64,000 nt of DNA from Cryomorphaceae bacterium (GCA_017858515.1 JAFMBM010000001.1:115185-179184), one strand, 5' to 3'. Shown: positions 8,430-17,410, counted from the stretch's first letter. Program-made: numbers and translations. The notes: generated by a model from the letters alone, not told the origin.

Positions 8430-9275
8430 ATGAAGTACTCTAAGTCTTTAGGTTTTTTGGTTGGATGTGTTTTGCCTTTCTGTGGAGTGGCGCAGTTGGC
8501 CAAACTCCCTTGGATGCTCGAGGTGGATAGCCTTATCCATACACTTTCAAATTCGACAGAGCCGGCAAAGGCAGAAATGACAGATGTTGAATTTTGGGAC
8601 TTGCCCGAATCTATCCAAAACCAAATACAAGCAAAAGGATTTGGCTATTTTTTAGAAAGTTCATTTAACCAAGACATTGAGCTGTTGCAACTGAGCATAT
8701 TCTCAAACCCTTTTGAAGCATGGGATCGGTCTGGCTCTGTATTTCATCTTTATTATCAGAATGACAAGCCGCTGAAAGTAGAAGAAACCTATATCAATCG
8801 ATCGAGAATGGGAAGTTGTGGAACCATTGATATTCGGCACGAATTGTACTTTCAGGCTGATACCGTTGTGAATATTTGCTCTACCGAATCGCCCTTTAGC
8901 TGCTACGGCGATTCTCCTAATACAGAATTAATGGAAGAATTAATTCGTCATTTCCAGTCTAAGCGGAAGCGGTTGGCTTTCGAAAACTTCCTCTATAAAA
9001 TGGAGAAATTCAAAGCTGAACTTTCTCCCGAAAACGCATTATTCACAGATATTTCTCTCGATTCCATTGATATACATTCCTATGATTTAGTATGGATTGA
9101 AGATCAATACAATCAAGCCCGCCGAGCTCAGGGCAATCAGCCTATTTTTTTGTTTCGAAGTATTCATGTTCTCCAGAAAATGGGCGATGAATACATTGTG
9201 ATACAGATCGATCAAGACTATCCCCCTATGAGTATTACCCCTATTTCAATCTTTTATTATCAGAGAACAAGATAG
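8430..9275 (+). CDS. Exported protein of unknown function
   Basis: 281 residues with a signal peptide (MKYSKSLGFLVGCVLPFCGVAQ). The mature part has no membrane segment and no family that I recognise. It contains a Cys-containing stretch (ICSTESPFSCYGDSP), which could form a disulfide in the periplasm, and ends in a beta-rich segment (DEYIVIQIDQDYPPM). It follows rmuC by 62 bases on the same strand, so it may be co-transcribed, and it is convergent with the acyltransferase gene that ends at 9290. No T9SS tail is visible, so periplasmic is more likely than surface. Confidence 0.6.
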   Translation: MKYSKSLGFLVGCVLPFCGVAQLAKLPWMLEVDSLIHTLSNSTEPAKAEMTDVEFWDLPESIQNQIQAKGFGYFLESSFNQDIELLQLSIFSNPFEAWDRSGSVFHLYYQNDKPLKVEETYINRSRMGSCGTIDIRHELYFQADTVVNICSTESPFSCYGDSPNTELMEELIRHFQSKRKRLAFENFLYKMEKFKAELSPENALFTDISLDSIDIHSYDLVWIEDQYNQARRAQGNQPIFLFRSIHVLQKMGDEYIVIQIDQDYPPMSITPISIFYYQRTR

Positions 9276-9289
9276 TCTCAAGTAAGGGC

Positions 9290-10402
9290 TTAATTCCTCT
9301 TTTCCTTCAATCCGATAAAAGGACGAATGAAGGGAATGCCTTTTAATAAGTGTACCAAAAGGGCAGTCAAACCAAAGGTGGAGGCCAGCAAAAATGCAAA
9401 TTTTACTAGCGGATCTATCTTCCATGATTGCATCCAAAAAGCAAGAAGGATGAGAATAGTTTGATGGAATAAATAATAGGGGTAGACCACTTCGTTGCGG
9501 TATTTCAGCAAGGCTGAATTTCTATCTAAGTATTTCGAAGCCCAAGCGAGGAGGCAAAAGATCCATGCCCAAAGATTAAGCACATGAAGAACAGCATCTC
9601 CCCAAAAAGGAAGGAGATCTTTTGATCTATCGACAGAGAGACAGGCAAATAGGAGTACGGCAAGAGGTAGACTCGCCTTCCTCATTTTCGCAATGGCCGA
9701 CCAGAAGGAAGAATCCATCCAACAAAAGACGAAACCCGCAACATACATAGTACCGTAAAAGCCCATAGAGTACCAATCGTCTTTAAAGGCATAATTAACA
9801 GGGAAATACGGCTTTAGAATCCACTCAAAGACTAAGACTGGCAAAGCAGCCAGATAAAGAGCATACGGATTTCGTTCTACCCAAACCTTCCAACTTAACA
9901 ACCAAGTCCTCGGGTTCTTTTTCCAACTTAAGAAAAAGGGCGCTGAAATGAGCGACATGATCAAGAGATAGGGCAAAAACCAAAGGTGGTTGAAGGCAAA
10001 AAAACCTTCAGGGTAGGGATGAAGAAAACTCTGCAAATAGTCTTTCCAGAAGCTAGATTCGGAAATGCCTTTGCTCAGATGTTCAACGTAAATCTGTGGC
10101 CGGGTAATAAATAATATTCCAACCAAAAGTGGAAGTCCTATGCGGTATAATCGCTCTTTGGCAAATTCTCTTAGATTTCTACTTCCAAGGGCATAGAAAG
10201 ACCCTATTCCAGAAACTAGAAAAAGCAGTGGAATACGCCATTGACTGAGAAAGAACATGGGGTATTTAAGCCATTCGATAGACTCGTTATTCTTAATATG
10301 CCAATCCCATGGAACGAAGAACATACCAACATGGTAGAAGATAAGCAAGTCGAAGGCAAAAACCCGAATCCAGTCTATTTCATATCTTCTGTTTTTTTCC
10401 AT
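9290..10402 (-). CDS. Acyltransferase 3 family membrane protein (MdoC/OpgC-like)
   Basis: 370 residues with about ten hydrophobic segments. The N-terminus EIDWIRVFAFDLLIFYHVGM matches the start of acyltransferase-3 proteins, including the conserved His in the first membrane helix; WRIPLLFLVSGIG in the second segment is also typical. The C-terminal YPYYLFHQTILIL carries the second signature (Y-x-x-H). These enzymes transfer acyl or succinyl groups to sugars or glucans at the inner membrane. The layout is closest to MdoC/OpgC-type proteins, but the substrate cannot be told from sequence. A terminator of the gene cluster behind it lies just upstream (10414-10462), so it may have its own promoter there or depend on read-through. 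Confidence 0.8.
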   Translation of the reverse strand: MEKNRRYEIDWIRVFAFDLLIFYHVGMFFVPWDWHIKNNESIEWLKYPMFFLSQWRIPLLFLVSGIGSFYALGSRNLREFAKERLYRIGLPLLVGILFITRPQIYVEHLSKGISESSFWKDYLQSFLHPYPEGFFAFNHLWFLPYLLIMSLISAPFFLSWKKNPRTWLLSWKVWVERNPYALYLAALPVLVFEWILKPYFPVNYAFKDDWYSMGFYGTMYVAGFVFCWMDSSFWSAIAKMRKASLPLAVLLFACLSVDRSKDLLPFWGDAVLHVLNLWAWIFCLLAWASKYLDRNSALLKYRNEVVYPYYLFHQTILILLAFWMQSWKIDPLVKFAFLLASTFGLTALLVHLLKGIPFIRPFIGLKEKRN

Positions 10403-10413
10403 CTAGAGTGCTT

Positions 10414-10462
10414 GAAAAAGAACGCCCGAACTTCAGAATCCGTTCTGAAGTTCGGGCGTTCT
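10414..10462 (-). terminator. Strong terminator after the outer-membrane protein gene
   Basis: Perfect 20-bp inverted arms (10419-10438 and 10443-10462) with a TCCG loop. On the minus strand the stem is followed by CTTTTT (10418-10414). It lies 15 bases after the stop codon at 10478 and just before the acyltransferase start at 10402. Confidence 0.85.
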
Positions 10463-10477
10463 AATAGAATATTAGTT

Positions 10478-11083
10478 TTAGAAACGATGAAAGGCAAATC
10501 CAACGTTTATGGCAACGAAAGACCTACCGTCTAAAGTATTATTGGAAAAAGCACCGTAGTATTTCGCGGAAATCCTGAAGTCTGTATCCATTCCAATTTC
10601 GTAGTTGGCAATCAGCTCAGGACGCATTAAGAACTGCCAGCTCGATTCAGATATGCGGTACTGGCCCATATCTACCGCTTGGTATTGTCCTGCTATACCC
10701 ATTCCAAGTCCAAGAGCGAGATCTACTTCAGTAGTAGGACGGTAATGATATTGAGCACCCAATAAAATAGGGTAGCTGTTGAGGTATCTAAACTGTTCGC
10801 CAGTTATCTATTCGGTACCAATGGTGTAAGTAGCATAAGGCAACTCCTGGTTGAAGACATTCCAGCTCGCTTCGAAGCCAAAGCTAATATTGTCTGAAAT
10901 AGGGTTCTGATAGGCAAAGGTGAATCCTCTAAAGCTGGTTTCATTGATAAAATCAGCTAGGCTTCCAACCGGAATTCCCATACTGTATTCATAACTAAAA
11001 TCTTTCTTTTCCCACGATTGAGCATGAAGAGCGGTGCTGGCTAATAGCAGTATTGCAGCAAGACGGAGTGTTGTTGACTTCAT
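10478..11083 (-). pseudogene. Small outer-membrane beta-barrel protein split by an in-frame amber codon
   Basis: ATG 11083 opens a signal peptide (MKSTTLRLAAILLLASTALHAQ) and a barrel-like protein (YEYSMGIPVGSLADFIN, ISFGFEASWNVF). TAG at 10810-10808 interrupts it after 'YTIGTE'. The same frame continues with ITGEQFRYLNSYPILLGAQYHYRP and runs to a classical C-terminal barrel strand (FVAINVGFAFHRF), so the two halves are one protein of about 200 residues. A single substitution, for example CAG or GAG to TAG, explains the break. It overlaps the upstream lipoprotein gene by ATGA (11080-11083), which indicates translational coupling. Either a recent pseudogene or a base error; the N-terminal piece alone could not form a barrel. 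Confidence 0.75.
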
Positions 11084-11712
11084 TTTCTAAAGTATTCAGA
11101 TTGAGTAAACATTTGAGGAATATTGCGGTCTATGCGTGCATTCACGCTAGACTGTGATCCTTGAAGAAGGCCGCTCAGCAGACCTACCCATTGCACCGGT
11201 TTGGGTTGATCATCACTAATGGAAGGATCGTCCCAAACGGCTTGAACCATAACCGTACCTGTTTTCACCGAACTTACATAGGTGCCACCACCATAACCTG
11301 GGTAACCCCATCCCCATCCAGCTCCCCATCCAGGGTAACCCCACCATCCCCAATAACCAGGGTCATAATAATAATAGGTGTCTGTGGTTTTGCTTGCGGT
11401 CGGTAGAATGAGCCAATCTGCGTTGGAGTTATTGTCTACATAAGTGTAACCCCTGCTTTCCATCTGTGTTCTAAGGTTAGAAAGGATAGTGGAACGATAA
11501 GGTTCATCTAAAAATTCTATCTTATTTCCTCGGCTGTCGTCATCAACAAAAGGGATGCTGTCAGGCAGTGTGAAAGTACTGAGAGCGCTGAAATTAAAGT
11601 CAGGATTGTAATTTGTATAAACAAGATCCACTTGATCTACATACTCGGCTCCTCCGGGGTAACAAGCATTGACAAGGAGTCCAATAGCGACTATTGGTAA
11701 CCACTTTTTCAT
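11080..11712 (-). CDS. DUF4136-domain lipoprotein
   Basis: 210 residues. A lipoprotein signal (MKKWLPIVAIGLLVNAC, lipid-bearing Cys at 17) precedes a DUF4136 domain: YTNYNPDFNFSALSTFTLPD near the N-terminus and LRTQMESRGYTYVDNNSNAD in the middle. A Gly/Trp/Tyr-rich loop (GYWGWWGYPGWGAGWGWGYP) follows at about 125-150, then a C-terminal part containing MVQAVWDDPS. DUF4136 proteins are envelope lipoproteins of unknown role. The gene overlaps the broken outer-membrane protein gene by four bases, so the two were probably made together. It sits 31 bases after maf, but its own promoter is not visible. Confidence 0.85.
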   Translation of the reverse strand: MKKWLPIVAIGLLVNACYPGGAEYVDQVDLVYTNYNPDFNFSALSTFTLPDSIPFVDDDSRGNKIEFLDEPYRSTILSNLRTQMESRGYTYVDNNSNADWLILPTASKTTDTYYYYDPGYWGWWGYPGWGAGWGWGYPGYGGGTYVSSVKTGTVMVQAVWDDPSISDDQPKPVQWVGLLSGLLQGSQSSVNARIDRNIPQMFTQSEYFRK

Positions 11713-11743
11713 AAAAATAAATTCTTAAAGGATCAAATTTACA

Positions 11744-12337
11744 CTATTCACTTTTTAGATTTGGATGAAATCCCATTCCTCTAAGTTCGGTATACAGCCT
11801 TTGAAGCGGCAATCCAACTACATTAAAGTAGCATCCGCCAATGCGTTCAATTCCCACCATCCCAATCCATTCTTGGATACCGTAGGCTCCAGCCTTATCG
11901 AAGGGCTTGTACTTAGCTATGTAGAAGTCTATTTCCTCCTCCCTTAGCTTTCTGAATTGTACTTCGGTTCTTTCCGAAAAGGAGTGAGTCAGCGAAGAAC
12001 TTTGAAGTGCAACAGCGGTATAAACCTCATGGGTTTGTCCGCTTAAACTGCTCAACATTTCTTTAGCATGTTGTGCGTCTAGGGGCTTGGCTAAATGCTT
12101 CCCTTTGTGCCAAACCACTGTATCGGCCGTTAATAGTAATTGATTTTCTTCAATTGTCTTAGAATAGGCTTTCGCCTTTTGAAGGGCAATAAATTCAGCT
12201 ATTTCGCTACCTTTTAGATTAGATGGATGGCTTTCATCTGCATTAATTGTTACTTGGGAAACAGCATAACCGAGATAAGCGAGTAACTCTTTTCTTCTTG
12301 GCGAAGCACTTCCCAATAGAAGTTCATTTAAAGCCAT
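11744..12337 (-). CDS. maf: Maf-family nucleoside triphosphate pyrophosphatase
   Basis: 197 residues, the normal Maf length. Motifs in order: LLGSASPRRKELLAYLGY (nucleotide-binding start), NADESHPSNL, LTADTVVWHKGKHLAKP, LSGQTHEVYTAVAL and KAGAYGIQEWIG. Maf proteins hydrolyse dTTP/UTP or modified nucleotides to monophosphate and pyrophosphate in the cytoplasm and are linked to housecleaning and cell division. The start overlaps the end of the prenyltransferase gene by 10 bases, the last step of the tightly packed DUF2520-kdsC-ubiA-maf cluster that recurs in Bacteroidota. Confidence 0.92.
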   Translation of the reverse strand: MALNELLLGSASPRRKELLAYLGYAVSQVTINADESHPSNLKGSEIAEFIALQKAKAYSKTIEENQLLLTADTVVWHKGKHLAKPLDAQHAKEMLSSLSGQTHEVYTAVALQSSSLTHSFSERTEVQFRKLREEEIDFYIAKYKPFDKAGAYGIQEWIGMVGIERIGGCYFNVVGLPLQRLYTELRGMGFHPNLKSE

Positions 12338-13275
12338 AGGAATGAAATAGTAATAAAGGCAATGCTGAGGATGGCATCGAGCATGCAGATTTTTAATAAT
12401 CGAGAAGCGTTCTTATAGTCACTTGGCTTTTTTGCTCTAATGGAAATTAGTAGACTAGCGAGAAGGGGGAGTAGCACAAAAACAGCAAGGTAAAAGACTG
12501 AATAGGGATCGCCTTCGGCCATGCCCACAAGTAGATACATTAATCCTACTGAAACCAAACCGCCAATAAAGAAAACCAGGGCTCTTGCCACTTGGTTGCC
12601 CCATGCTAATGGAACCGTTCTTAAGCGCACTTTCTTGTCTCCCTCAGTATCCTGTAAATCCTTTACTAACTCTCGCATAAGGCTAATTAAGAAAGCGAAG
12701 GCGAAGTATATACAGAGAATAAGTGCAATTTGTCTCCCTACATCCTCCGGGTCTAAAGGCCATCGAGGAAGCACGTCGAAGAAAATCGGATAGGTGAGAA
12801 CACCAGCCGATAAGAAGCTAATAAGAATATTGCCAAGCAAAGGCCTTCCTTTAAAATCACTGGCGTAGAGGTAGAGCCAAAACCCGGTAATACTATTGAT
12901 CAGCCCGTACATCCAACGGCCGCTGATCTGACCTAAGTACCAACCCAAAGCCGCTCCCACTAGGAAAAAGAAGTAAGTGGCATTCCAAGCAAATCGAGTT
13001 GAAATGGATTTGCCAATGGTAATGCGCTCAGGTTTATTTACTCGATCGTTTTCGAGATCAAAAAGATCATTGACGATATATCCCATCGCCCCCATACAAA
13101 CTGTAGAGAAGATGAGCAGTAGGTAATGAAAGTCGCTAAGAACTACAGGTATTTGAAGGGGATAGAAGAGAACCCAGCGGATAAGTACTAGGCTCAAGGC
13201 CATCATAACTAAATTCGGCCAGCGAATGAGGCGAAGAAAGGCTTTGGTTTTGTCTAAAAAACTCAAAAAGTCCAT
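12328..13275 (-). CDS. UbiA-family prenyltransferase (geranylgeranylglycerol-phosphate synthase-like)
   Basis: 315 residues with about eight to nine membrane helices. Both Asp-rich motifs of UbiA enzymes are present: NDLFDLENDRVNKPERI (N-D-x-x-D-x-x-x-D) and KDLQDTEGDKKVRLRTVPL (D-x-x-x-G-D). They bind Mg-prenyl diphosphate at the cytoplasmic face. Close relatives in Bacteroidota are annotated as geranylgeranylglycerol-phosphate geranylgeranyltransferase; the true acceptor is not shown by sequence, and menaquinone or another lipid remains possible. It overlaps kdsC upstream by 13 bases and maf downstream by 10, so translation is coupled. Confidence 0.85.
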   Translation of the reverse strand: MDFLSFLDKTKAFLRLIRWPNLVMMALSLVLIRWVLFYPLQIPVVLSDFHYLLLIFSTVCMGAMGYIVNDLFDLENDRVNKPERITIGKSISTRFAWNATYFFFLVGAALGWYLGQISGRWMYGLINSITGFWLYLYASDFKGRPLLGNILISFLSAGVLTYPIFFDVLPRWPLDPEDVGRQIALILCIYFAFAFLISLMRELVKDLQDTEGDKKVRLRTVPLAWGNQVARALVFFIGGLVSVGLMYLLVGMAEGDPYSVFYLAVFVLLPLLASLLISIRAKKPSDYKNASRLLKICMLDAILSIAFITISFLWL

Positions 13276-13769
13276 AGGCCTTTTAGCTTCATAGATTGCT
13301 CAATGACATCGCGAATACAACCCATTCCACCACCAAAATGACTGATGTAGTCTACTCTTTCTCTCACCTCTGGAACGGCATCTTGAGGGCAGCAACTCAA
13401 TCCTACTTTGGCCATAACCCCCAAGTCGGGAAGATCATCGCCCATATAAAGCATGTCTTCTTCCTTCCAGCCATAAATGGCAACTAGGTCAGCTAAGGCT
13501 TCTTCTTTATCAAATATGTTCATATAAATATCTTGCACACCCAAATACTTCAACTTGTCTTTAATGGCTTCGTCCTGTCCTCTCGAAATGAGAGCAATGT
13601 TCAAACCTACATCTGTGGCTTTGTTGATGGCCAGCGCATCTCTTAAATTCAGATGTCTTGCAACCTGTCCATCGCTTAGAATCAGGGCTCTTCCATCTGT
13701 AAACACTCCATCCATATCGAAGATGAACTGCTTAATATGCACTAGTTTTTCTTTATAGTTTTTTTTCAC
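13263..13769 (-). CDS. kdsC: KdsC-type HAD phosphatase (KDO 8-phosphate phosphatase)
   Basis: About 168 residues from a GTG at 13769 (VKKNYKEKL...); an upstream GTG at 13787 would add six residues, and no ATG is available. HAD motifs: FIFDMDGVFTDG (catalytic Asp pair), LISRGQDEAI and MGDDLPDLGVM. The lack of a cap domain and the length fit the tetrameric KdsC family, which removes phosphate from 3-deoxy-D-manno-octulosonate 8-phosphate during lipopolysaccharide core synthesis. A general C0-type HAD activity cannot be excluded. It overlaps the DUF2520 gene before it and the ubiA gene after it. Confidence 0.87.
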   Translation of the reverse strand: MKKNYKEKLVHIKQFIFDMDGVFTDGRALILSDGQVARHLNLRDALAINKATDVGLNIALISRGQDEAIKDKLKYLGVQDIYMNIFDKEEALADLVAIYGWKEEDMLYMGDDLPDLGVMAKVGLSCCPQDAVPEVRERVDYISHFGGGMGCIRDVIEQSMKLKGLWTF

Positions 13770-14523
13770 GAGACTCAAATATATCACGGGTTATCCGCCT
13801 ATAAAGGCTTTTCAATTTCATGTTCTTTATGAGGCGAAGATGCTTCTTCACGGTTCCCATATCTCCTCGTATTGCCGGACCGGTCTGTGCGTTCTTTGGA
13901 CCTAAATCGATAGCCTTTTTGGCCGTTTCAAGCATAAGAGGATGGAGGATGGAAGGATCTATTTTGTACTGCTGCATCCATTCTTCAGCCTGAATGAAAA
14001 GGTAATTTGCAAAATTATTGGTCATTACTGCAGCAAGATGCAGTCGCCTTCGTTGATCAGAATCTAGCAAATGGATTTCCAGCTGTAGCTTTTGGGCGAG
14101 TTGCTGGAGTTTGCTCTTATTTTCATCCGTATCGGCTTCAATACAAACGGGCAATCCGAAATAAGAGATATTTCTTCCTTTAGTGAAGCTTTGGGGAATG
14201 TAAAATACCCCTTTGTTTTTCGAATGAAGCGCTTGTATGCCCAGTCCACCGCTAACGTGAATGACTAAAGCAGCATGGTTAGCCCAATAATTTGAAAGCG
14301 ATTTAATGGACGAATCGGAGATACATAGAAATAGCAGATCGCAATTGGATAGATCGTCTAGAGAATGGGTCTGTTTTGTTTCGGGTGGATGGATGAAGCC
14401 TTCAAAAGATTCAGTACTTCTACCAAAATGCACATCAATAGAGAGCGAACTAGCCTTAAAGCATTGGATCAGGTGCCAAGCGTAGTTTCCAGTACCAACA
14501 ATGCCAACTCGGATGGGTTCCAT
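13753..14523 (-). CDS. Rossmann-like and DUF2520 domain protein
   Basis: 256 residues. The N-terminal Rossmann fold opens with RVGIVGTGNYAWHLIQCF (G-x-G-x-x-A type NAD(P) loop) and contains CDLLFLCISDSSI and VIHVSGGLG. The C-terminal helical DUF2520 domain includes LAAVMTNNFANYLFIQAEEW and TGPAIRGDMGTVKKHL. The fold resembles pyrroline-5-carboxylate or ketopantoate reductases, but the substrate is unknown. It heads the kdsC-ubiA-maf cluster and sits 27 bases after ccmF, so the whole minus-strand run from ccmB to maf could be one transcript. Confidence 0.88.
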   Translation of the reverse strand: MEPIRVGIVGTGNYAWHLIQCFKASSLSIDVHFGRSTESFEGFIHPPETKQTHSLDDLSNCDLLFLCISDSSIKSLSNYWANHAALVIHVSGGLGIQALHSKNKGVFYIPQSFTKGRNISYFGLPVCIEADTDENKSKLQQLAQKLQLEIHLLDSDQRRRLHLAAVMTNNFANYLFIQAEEWMQQYKIDPSILHPLMLETAKKAIDLGPKNAQTGPAIRGDMGTVKKHLRLIKNMKLKSLYRRITRDIFESREKKL

Positions 14524-14550
14524 TCTTCGAAGTTAAGTCAGTCGAAAAGA

Positions 14551-16995
14551 CTATTCATTCGGCAGCGTTCTTTGGATTTTAATTCGGTTGTAGACCGCCA
14601 TGCCAGTTCCAAAAGCCATCAATACAGAACCCAACCAAAGAAGATTTATCATTGGAAAAACAATGGCTTTAAGCACTATGAATGGCTTTTCATCTGCCGC
14701 TCTTCTCCAACTTTTAATCACCATAATGTTCTCTTCGGGTTTGATTTCAGCAAATTGAAACTTCAGACCGGGCTCATCCATAATAAAATCTTCATAAAAT
14801 ACATCCTGACCGCGCATAATATACTGCGGTCTCGCTCGGTATGTATTGCCATCTAGATGTACAATGGTCAACAAAGCCTCTACAATGATTTCTTGTATTT
14901 GGCCATCTTCCCCATCAATAATTCTATGATTGAGGCTGTCTAAAATCACAAAGCTTTGAGCCAAAATAGCTGTATCGCCTAATTGCATTTCGGCCTGAGC
15001 TTCTTTACTAAAACCATCGGGCGTTACATATTCTTCTTCTAAAGGTGCATAGGTAACATGGGTGTAGATGTCTTTCTCTAAATAGTGTTTCGTGTCGGGT
15101 TCGGGAGAATTTCCCATTCGTTCATTCAATAAAATAGAAGGAGAAAGCACGAAATCAGTCTGGATTTCCCCCTTTTTATTGCTGCTCATATACTCAACAT
15201 CGTAGTATCGATATTTTCCAACGATGCGCTCTCCCCTCCAACTAACTAAATAGTTTCCTAACTGAAGAGTGTCATCTAATTCCATTAGAAGGTTTTCATT
15301 CTGAGGAAAATCTTTCGCAATAAAAGTTTGATTTTCGGAAATGATTTTTTGTTTTCCCGTGCTTATCAATGCACCTAACAAAACCAAACCAAAGCCCATA
15401 TGTGCAATAGATGCGCCTGCCCAACCAATCTTTGCTCGCATTTTGCGCAACCAATAATCGGCATTGGCAATTACGGCAAAGAGAGAGACATAAAGCAGTA
15501 GGAATAGCAAAGGACTATTGTTGAAAAAATCGAGACGCCAACCTAGGAAAAGTGCAAGGACAAAACTGATAGCCAAACTGGGTATCAAAGACTTCAAGAA
15601 CCGCTTGGGCTCGGTCTTTCCATATCTTAAGAATTGCCCTGTAGCAAGAAGCAATGCAATAATGAGGGCGAAAGGAATTTGGAAGGAGTTGTAGTGATCC
15701 ACGGCGTCTAATGGAGGAGCCATGTTTGAACTCATGAGAGGAATAAATCCTTCAGGCCCGAAAAGGGCATTCCAAACAGGTATAGATGTAGTGAAGCTAA
15801 TCTGAAATGCACTTGCCAAAAGAACCAGAGAGGCAATAAACATCCAAAACTCACGACTCCAGAAATCGTCTTCTTTAACCGTTCTAGGAAGGTGTTTGTA
15901 GCGAAGGATAAATAAGAACAAGGCCAAAAGAATGAAAAAGAAGAGATAGATTAAAAGCTGACCGCTTAAGCCTAAGTCTACAAAAGCATGTACAGATGTA
16001 TCTCCCAATATTCCCGAGCGAGTGAGGAAAGTAGAATAAAGAATCAGAAGGAAACTCAGAATGCTTAGAATCATTGCCGATTTAAGTGTTCCTCCCTTGT
16101 TCTTGTGAAGAATGACAAGGTGGGCCGCGCCTACCATGGTAAGCCAGGGTACAAGCGAGCTGTTTTCTACAGGATCCCAAGCCCAAAAACCTCCAAAACT
16201 CAATGCTTCATAAGCCCATGCACCTCCCATCAAAATTCCCGTGCCGAGAATCAATACACTGAAATAGGTCCAAGGAAGAACCGGCTTCAGCCATTCGGTA
16301 TACCTCTTGGTCCAAAGGGCTGCAATGGCAAAAGCAAAAGGAATAAGTGTGCTGGCAAAACCCAAGAAGGTAATAGGTGGATGGATGGTCATCCAGTAAT
16401 TCTGCAGAAGAGGATTAAGTCCGTTTCCATCCATAAAAGCTGGAATACGAACCAAATAATCTTCAAGCCCTGTCCAAGGAAGTCCAATGTTTTCAGGCAG
16501 TTCACGAATGAGAGCAAAAGGGCTACTTCCTATCTTGATATCGAAAGGATAGATGCCGAGAACCATTGAAACTAAGAAGAGTTGTACCAGCGAAACGATA
16601 GCCAGAACAGGCGCCTTCCATGATCTGGGCCCAAAAAAGAGGAGGACAAAGCCTAGAATGGTATGCCAAAAAGTCCATAAGAGAAAGCTTCCCTCTTGAC
16701 CCTCCCAGAAGGCAGAGAGAATATAACCCATGGGAAGATCGAGGTTGGAGTGCTTCCAGGCGTAGTCGTACTCGAAATAATGATTCGTAAGGATATAAAA
16801 AACACAAGCAATCAGCGCAAAGACAGAAAGTCCATGTATAGTAAATGCAAGCTTGCCTAGACTGTTCCAGTGTGAGTCTATTTTGTTTCTTCCCAGACTG
16901 TATGCCAAAGCGGCTAAGCCGGCAAATACAAAAGCCAATATTGTAAAAGACCTCCCGAGTTCGCCGGGAAGTAAGTGTTCACCAATGTATTCCAT
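14551..16995 (-). CDS. ccmF: Cytochrome c maturation heme lyase CcmF
   Basis: 814 residues with about 15 membrane helices. The tryptophan-rich WWD heme-handling motif is at about 265-285 (GGFWAWDPVENSSLVPWL), with LPWTYFSVLILGTGILMGGAWAYE-type segments on both sides. The long soluble loop (about 600-780) before the last helix is periplasmic. CcmF takes heme from holo-CcmE and attaches it to CxxCH motifs of apocytochromes c. ATG 16995 is five bases from the end of ccmE. CcmH and CcmG partners are not in the window. Confidence 0.93.
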   Translation of the reverse strand: MEYIGEHLLPGELGRSFTILAFVFAGLAALAYSLGRNKIDSHWNSLGKLAFTIHGLSVFALIACVFYILTNHYFEYDYAWKHSNLDLPMGYILSAFWEGQEGSFLLWTFWHTILGFVLLFFGPRSWKAPVLAIVSLVQLFLVSMVLGIYPFDIKIGSSPFALIRELPENIGLPWTGLEDYLVRIPAFMDGNGLNPLLQNYWMTIHPPITFLGFASTLIPFAFAIAALWTKRYTEWLKPVLPWTYFSVLILGTGILMGGAWAYEALSFGGFWAWDPVENSSLVPWLTMVGAAHLVILHKNKGGTLKSAMILSILSFLLILYSTFLTRSGILGDTSVHAFVDLGLSGQLLIYLFFFILLALFLFILRYKHLPRTVKEDDFWSREFWMFIASLVLLASAFQISFTTSIPVWNALFGPEGFIPLMSSNMAPPLDAVDHYNSFQIPFALIIALLLATGQFLRYGKTEPKRFLKSLIPSLAISFVLALFLGWRLDFFNNSPLLFLLLYVSLFAVIANADYWLRKMRAKIGWAGASIAHMGFGLVLLGALISTGKQKIISENQTFIAKDFPQNENLLMELDDTLQLGNYLVSWRGERIVGKYRYYDVEYMSSNKKGEIQTDFVLSPSILLNERMGNSPEPDTKHYLEKDIYTHVTYAPLEEEYVTPDGFSKEAQAEMQLGDTAILAQSFVILDSLNHRIIDGEDGQIQEIIVEALLTIVHLDGNTYRARPQYIMRGQDVFYEDFIMDEPGLKFQFAEIKPEENIMVIKSWRRAADEKPFIVLKAIVFPMINLLWLGSVLMAFGTGMAVYNRIKIQRTLPNE

Positions 16996-17000
16996 AAGAA

Positions 17001-17402
17001 CTAGTCGTAATAGACTTCTTCGGCATTGGCAATCGCCTTACCGTCGTTGTATTTGGAGGGGCACTTCATTAGAATTTCCTCCGCCACAAAATAATCGCCT
17101 TGTGATTTGCCTTTCATGGTTACTTCTTCGGCCCGTTCAAAGTCTTGAGGCTTGGGCTGATTGTATACCACTTGACGAGAATCTCCATGTTTGTCGACAG
17201 CAAAGAAAGTAAAGCGATGACTTCGTGCGTCGTACTCCATAGGTTGATTCGTATCCAACGTACCTATAACTGTGTAAACTTCACCCGGGTCATTGTCTGC
17301 TTGTCCGAAAGTAACATAGGTGCTCGCATCTCCAAGAGTGCTTAGGATTGCTCCCACTGCCAAAGCAATACCTATGATGGCAATAATGTGATTTCTTTTC
17401 AT
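17001..17402 (-). CDS. ccmE: Heme chaperone CcmE, cysteine (CxxxY) type
   Basis: 133 residues: a single N-terminal membrane anchor (HIIAIIGIALAVGAIL), then a periplasmic OB-fold (VYTVIGTLD, RFTFFAVDKHGD). The covalent heme site is KCPSKYND, that is C-x-x-x-Y, instead of the H-x-x-x-Y of Escherichia coli CcmE. The Cys form is known from archaea and some bacteria (system I variant) and is thought to bind heme through the Cys. It receives heme from CcmC and delivers it to CcmF. It lies between ccmD and ccmF with gaps of eight and five bases. Confidence 0.92.
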   Translation of the reverse strand: MKRNHIIAIIGIALAVGAILSTLGDASTYVTFGQADNDPGEVYTVIGTLDTNQPMEYDARSHRFTFFAVDKHGDSRQVVYNQPKPQDFERAEEVTMKGKSQGDYFVAEEILMKCPSKYNDGKAIANAEEVYYD

Positions 17403-17410
17403 TTTATGTA

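Noticed and set aside
3018..11083. Stop-codon reassignment (TAA/TAG read as an amino acid)
   Set aside because: TAA and TAG end many intact genes in this window, for example rmuC, and frameshifts in the same region cannot be explained by recoding. Decay or sequence error fits better.
14365..14856. Plus-strand frame of 163 codons antisense to DUF2520 and ccmF
   Set aside because: Lies wholly opposite two well-supported genes. Composition is typical of a shadow frame and there are no domains.
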